Source: Deltaproteobacteria bacterium IMCC39146
Lineage (GTDB): Bacteria; Desulfobacterota; Desulfuromonadia; Desulfuromonadales; BM103
DNA: 64,000 nucleotides
Assembly: GCA_030005635.1 (NCBI GenBank)
Contig: JARUHP010000002.1
Coordinates: 1-64,000 of the forward strand
Reading direction: 5' to 3'
Shown here: positions 61,313 to 64,000 of the stretch, piece after piece
Numbering within the stretch: position 1 is the first letter of the stretch
Layout: every line of letters begins with the position of its first letter
The notes under the pieces: model-generated
Seen by the model: the letters and a program-made list of their open reading frames with translations, nothing else
Told to the model about the DNA's origin: nothing
Databases searched by the model: none
Program-made: the position numbers and the translations under genes

Positions 61313-62895
61313 TGCTCTTGATCCTGAAGCCATTGGTTGAGTGCCTTGCGGTCGATTTTGTGATTGATGTTTCGCGGCAGGCTGGGTAATGAATGCAGAG
61401 TTTTCGGAATCATGAAGGACGGCAGTCGGTCATGCAAAAGAGTTCGAATGGTGCTGATCTCAACCGACGTATGTCCGATAAAAGCGACCAGGCCCTCCAC
61501 CAGGTCATGAGAGACCGGCCAGGGGATGACTGCCACCTCATCTGTCGCAATGAGCTGGCGAAGGTAATGCTCAACTTCATCGAGTTCGACCCTTAAGCCG
61601 CGAATTTGAACCTGGTTATCTTTCCTGCCGAGAAAATGGAAGATATCGTTTTCCGTTTTGTAGCCCAGATCACCAGTCAGGTACCAAAGTGCAGTTGACT
61701 CAGGCAGTTTGACAAATTTCTCTGCGGTCAGTTGCGGGTCTTTCCAGTAACCTGGAGCAACAACCGGCCCGGAAATAACGATTTCTCCTTGTTGGTTGTC
61801 TTCGGCAAAATTTCTATCCTCGTCTATAATTGCGACTTTCGCGCAACTGTAGGTTTTGCCGATGGCCACGAAATCGCGTTCCGGGGTCAGGCATTCGGGT
61901 GACTCGCTGTATGGTTGTCCGAGGCAGACGACAGTTGTCTCAGTCGGACCGTAGACGTTTTCCACAAGGCTGTTAGGGGCAGCATTCTGCCAAGCCGCAG
62001 CCGCCTCGGCCAGCAACGGCTCACCGACAAAAAGTGAAAGACGAAGAGAGGGGAGAGAGCCTTCTTTGAGCTGTTTCATGCGGTTGAGTAGGTTGATCTG
62101 CACCGGCCCGGAATACCATATGGTTAACTGGTGGCGGCGAATGAAGTGCGCCGGCGCAAAGAGTTGCCGATCAGGTACGACGTAGGTTGCCGCACCGACC
62201 TTCCAGGCGCTGAACAGGTCGAAGACGGAAGGGTCCCAGGGTAGATCATTGAATTGTGAAAACCTGTCGTCACTCGACAGACGATAACGCTCTTGGGTCG
62301 CGTCGAGAAAATGAGCAACATTGGTGACGGTCGGGGCGATGCCCTTGGGGATTCCGGTACTGCCCGAGGTGAAGACAATATAAGCAGTGTGGTCCGGTGC
62401 CACCGCGACCGGCTCTGTTAACGGCAGAGTTTCGGAAATGTCATTCGGGGAGACAGCATCAAGCTCATTGCAGTCGTCAATCGTGTCGCAGGGCGTTATC
62501 CACTCAACAACGTCGACGGCGTGGGGGCAAAGCTTTGAGGCGGTTGTGTATGCGTTTCTGTCGATGACGACGGCGCTCAGTTCTGCACGAGCAATAATTT
62601 TAGCCAGGTAACTCGTTGGCAGTTTGTTGTTCAGGGGGACATAGACATTCCCCGACCAGAGAGCCGCCAGCACGCCGACATAGGCCTCGACCGTGCGGTT
62701 TGCCAGTATTCCGATCCTTGCGCCACCTTCCGGGTGTCTGGACTTAAACCATCCGGCGAGTGCGGAAACCGGCCTGCGCAGTTCGGCATAGCTCCATGCC
62801 CGCTCATCAACCCATAAAGCTTCGCGGTCTGGAGCGTCTCGTGTCCAGCGAAAAAAATCGTGCGCTAGGTTATTCTCTCTCGTTCTCTTTCCCAT
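61309..62895 (-). CDS. Amino acid adenylation enzyme, first of two (DltA-like)
   Basis: The 528-aa product has A3 VFTSGSTGIPKGIA, A4 WDPSVFDLF with the amino-group Asp, A5 NVYGPTETTV, A7 YLTGDLGYK and A10 PRNINHKIDRKAL. The A10 Gly of the usual NGK is replaced by His, though the Lys is present. It is a paralogue of the downstream enzyme. Two adenylating enzymes and one carrier suggest that two amino acids are activated, or that one enzyme is accessory. It follows the carrier gene by 32 bp and is coupled to the next gene by ATGA. Confidence 0.85.
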   Translation of the reverse strand: MGKRTRENNLAHDFFRWTRDAPDREALWVDERAWSYAELRRPVSALAGWFKSRHPEGGARIGILANRTVEAYVGVLAALWSGNVYVPLNNKLPTSYLAKIIARAELSAVVIDRNAYTTASKLCPHAVDVVEWITPCDTIDDCNELDAVSPNDISETLPLTEPVAVAPDHTAYIVFTSGSTGIPKGIAPTVTNVAHFLDATQERYRLSSDDRFSQFNDLPWDPSVFDLFSAWKVGAATYVVPDRQLFAPAHFIRRHQLTIWYSGPVQINLLNRMKQLKEGSLPSLRLSLFVGEPLLAEAAAAWQNAAPNSLVENVYGPTETTVVCLGQPYSESPECLTPERDFVAIGKTYSCAKVAIIDEDRNFAEDNQQGEIVISGPVVAPGYWKDPQLTAEKFVKLPESTALWYLTGDLGYKTENDIFHFLGRKDNQVQIRGLRVELDEVEHYLRQLIATDEVAVIPWPVSHDLVEGLVAFIGHTSVEISTIRTLLHDRLPSFMIPKTLHSLPSLPRNINHKIDRKALNQWLQDQEQ

Positions 62896-62927
62896 TCATA
62901 GTTCACTTTAGGTTTGAGCAAGAAAAA

Positions 62928-63182
62928 TTATCTTTCCTGGCTGTTTTGATCAATAAACTCAAGTATTTGATTGACGGAGTCAAAGCTTGTCTGGTCGAAG
63001 TAGACCTCCGCAAAGTCGATATCGAAGGTTTCTTCAAGAAAAACAACAATATGCACAACTGCAAGAGAGTCGAGTAGGCCACTCAGGATAAGGGAGTCAT
63101 CATCATCGATGCTCTGAGTGTAACCATGTTCGGAGAGCAGGTGGTGAACAAATTCGGATACAGATTGACGATTGGGCGACAT
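62928..63182 (-). CDS. Acyl/peptidyl carrier protein of the Dlt-like cluster
   Basis: The 84-aa acidic protein has the carrier signature SGLLDSLAVVHIV with Ser39 (DSL) as the probable phosphopantetheine attachment site, and helices typical of carrier domains. An AGGAG ribosome site precedes the ATG by 6 nt. It is the first gene of the five-gene minus-strand cluster. A phosphopantetheinyl transferase is not encoded here. The DSL context resembles DltC and stand-alone PCPs more than fatty-acid ACP. Confidence 0.85.
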   Translation of the reverse strand: MSPNRQSVSEFVHHLLSEHGYTQSIDDDDSLILSGLLDSLAVVHIVVFLEETFDIDFAEVYFDQTSFDSVNQILEFIDQNSQER

Positions 63183-63453
63183 GCACAGCTCCTGATGCTT
63201 TCAATATCAATTGAATGCAGATTATATGTTAACCAATGAGGACATTCCAGAGAATTCAGGAGGATGTGGCAAGCGAAGAGCAAATGGGGACACACGAATT
63301 GTGTGTCCCCATTTGACTGGCTCTGTTGCTGTCTTCCTGTGGATATGTAAAAATGAATCACAATGAGGGTTTTAAAGTTTGCAAATTACCTTTTTTCTGC
63401 TTTTATCTTTTGTGATCCAATGCTCACAATTGTTTAATTACAGAGGATTCCAA
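63183..63453. other. Divergent promoter region of the Dlt-like cluster and a lipoprotein gene
   Basis: The 271-bp gap between divergent genes holds the second 35-bp palindrome (63281-63315). No other motif was recognised. Confidence 0.5.
63281..63315. repeat. 35-bp GGGGACACAC palindrome, copy 2
   Basis: Same structure as 56526-56560, with CAAATGGGG/CCCCATTTG in place of CAAACGGGG/CCCCGTTTG (a compensated pair) and one uncompensated G near the centre. Confidence 0.8.
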
Positions 63454-64000
63454 ATGAAAAAGCTGCTGCTTTTGTTAATTGCTCTGTTTGTTCATGGTTG
63501 CGCAAGCACCGCACCAGAAAATAATGATCTAAACAGCAATGCACTACGCCACGAAACTTCTGAGAGCGCTTTGCTCACAGAGGCAGAGTTTATGGATCGT
63601 GTCTCGCAGTCCGCAGATATAATTTACGAAGGTCTGCGTGCTATTGATGATGCCGCCCAACAATATTTTATTGACAACAAAGGTAGCCTGCCTCGTACTG
63701 GCAATCAATTGCGAGACCTGCTGTTGGCTCGTGGTTATCTAGAGGAATGGCCGGAAATTCCTCCTTTCGCATTTACCGAGCCAAGAGTTCAAGACGTTTT
63801 CAAGTATTTTCGTGGATTCGCTAACGTGGACGGTGTTGGCCCGCTGGAAGACGTAATTGATATCATAGATTTAAAAAATGAGGTTTGCCAGGAGTTTATT
63901 CGCCGTTATGCCAGCCCTGGTTTCGGTGACACTATCTATGATTTTGAAGCGGCGGGGAATAAGTATCCAACTGAGACGATCGGCGAGCACATAAAGATCT
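63454..64000 (+). CDS. Lipoprotein of unknown function, cut by the window end
   Basis: The frame is open from ATG 63454 to the window end (182 codons) and is preceded by AGAGGA 6 nt upstream. Residues 1-16 (MKKLLLLLIALFVHGC) form a lipoprotein-type signal with Cys16 as the likely lipid site. The rest is mixed-charge and includes GSLPRTGNQLRDLLLARGYL and RYASPGFGDTIYDFEAAGNK, which read like a soluble domain. No family was recognised. It diverges from the Dlt-like cluster. Confidence 0.7.
   Translation, partial: MKKLLLLLIALFVHGCASTAPENNDLNSNALRHETSESALLTEAEFMDRVSQSADIIYEGLRAIDDAAQQYFIDNKGSLPRTGNQLRDLLLARGYLEEWPEIPPFAFTEPRVQDVFKYFRGFANVDGVGPLEDVIDIIDLKNEVCQEFIRRYASPGFGDTIYDFEAAGNKYPTETIGEHIKI

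Overview
The window reads as a chromosome segment of an anaerobic, metal-respiring delta-proteobacterium of the Desulfuromonadales type (Geobacter/Desulfuromonas/Geopsychrobacter relatives). This is inferred from gene content: several large multiheme c-type cytochromes, a sigma-54 two-component system with a heme-binding sensor, an anaerobic class III ribonucleotide reductase under probable NrdR control, NikR, and housekeeping genes typical of that group. No rRNA, tRNA or CRISPR array was seen.

Layout. 1-725: insertion-element debris, a frameshifted gene remnant and a 168-bp MITE-like element. 725-5735 (minus): rnj, uppP, ftsK. 5886-9063 (plus): sfsA, guaC and a TmcAL-like gene. 9189-12819 (minus): rmuC, a class II aldolase-like gene, a Dabb protein, a TM2 protein and a CigR/RcnB-like secreted protein, with a second MITE inside. 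13028-15708: a YkgJ-type cysteine-cluster gene convergent with a GGDEF/EAL gene whose EAL half has lost a catalytic glutamate. 16187-19602: the N-degron set clpS-clpA-aat. 19936-21365 (minus): rpsU and an RlmL-like methyltransferase. 21773-24628: a cytochrome of 12 tandem c7-type triheme units (36 CXXCH). 24798-28901: nikR, then the nrd locus, in which the NrdD glycyl-radical domain is a separate 46-aa gene, then nrdG. 29204-30415: small membrane proteins and a membrane-anchored diheme protein. 30568-34698: murI, a GerMN-domain gene and a metH-like gene. 34950-38975: a conserved hypothetical gene, a pseudopilin-like gene, a sensor kinase with a periplasmic CXXCH, and an NtrC-family regulator.

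39224-56185 is the extracellular electron-transfer region. An exported NHL/PEGA/FG-GAP protein and a tetraheme cytochrome follow a good -24/-12 (sigma-54) promoter. After a repeat-rich 1.4-kb gap comes a 3956-aa cytochrome with 51 CXXCH motifs plus 15 CXnCH motifs of longer spacing (n = 3 to 10), interrupted by a heme-free Fn3-like segment. Three cytochrome transcription units have sigma-54-like promoters, so the adjacent heme-sensor/NtrC pair may control some or all of them.

56653-63182 (minus) is a translationally coupled, Dlt-like cluster: a carrier protein, two amino-acid adenylation enzymes, an MBOAT-like membrane protein and a TPR lipoprotein. It probably moves an activated amino acid onto a cell-surface component. 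Related 35-bp palindromes lie on either side of it. The window ends inside a second lipoprotein gene.

At least four dispersed repeat families thread the intergenic spaces: a 168-bp MITE (three full copies and one 38-bp deletion derivative), a roughly 212-bp imperfect palindrome built on CGCAAAGACGC, a GGGACTGTCCC-type REP, and the 35-bp GGGGACACAC palindrome. The most unusual features are the two-gene NrdD, the 3956-aa cytochrome with its series of heme-motif spacings, and the Dlt-like aminoacyl cluster.
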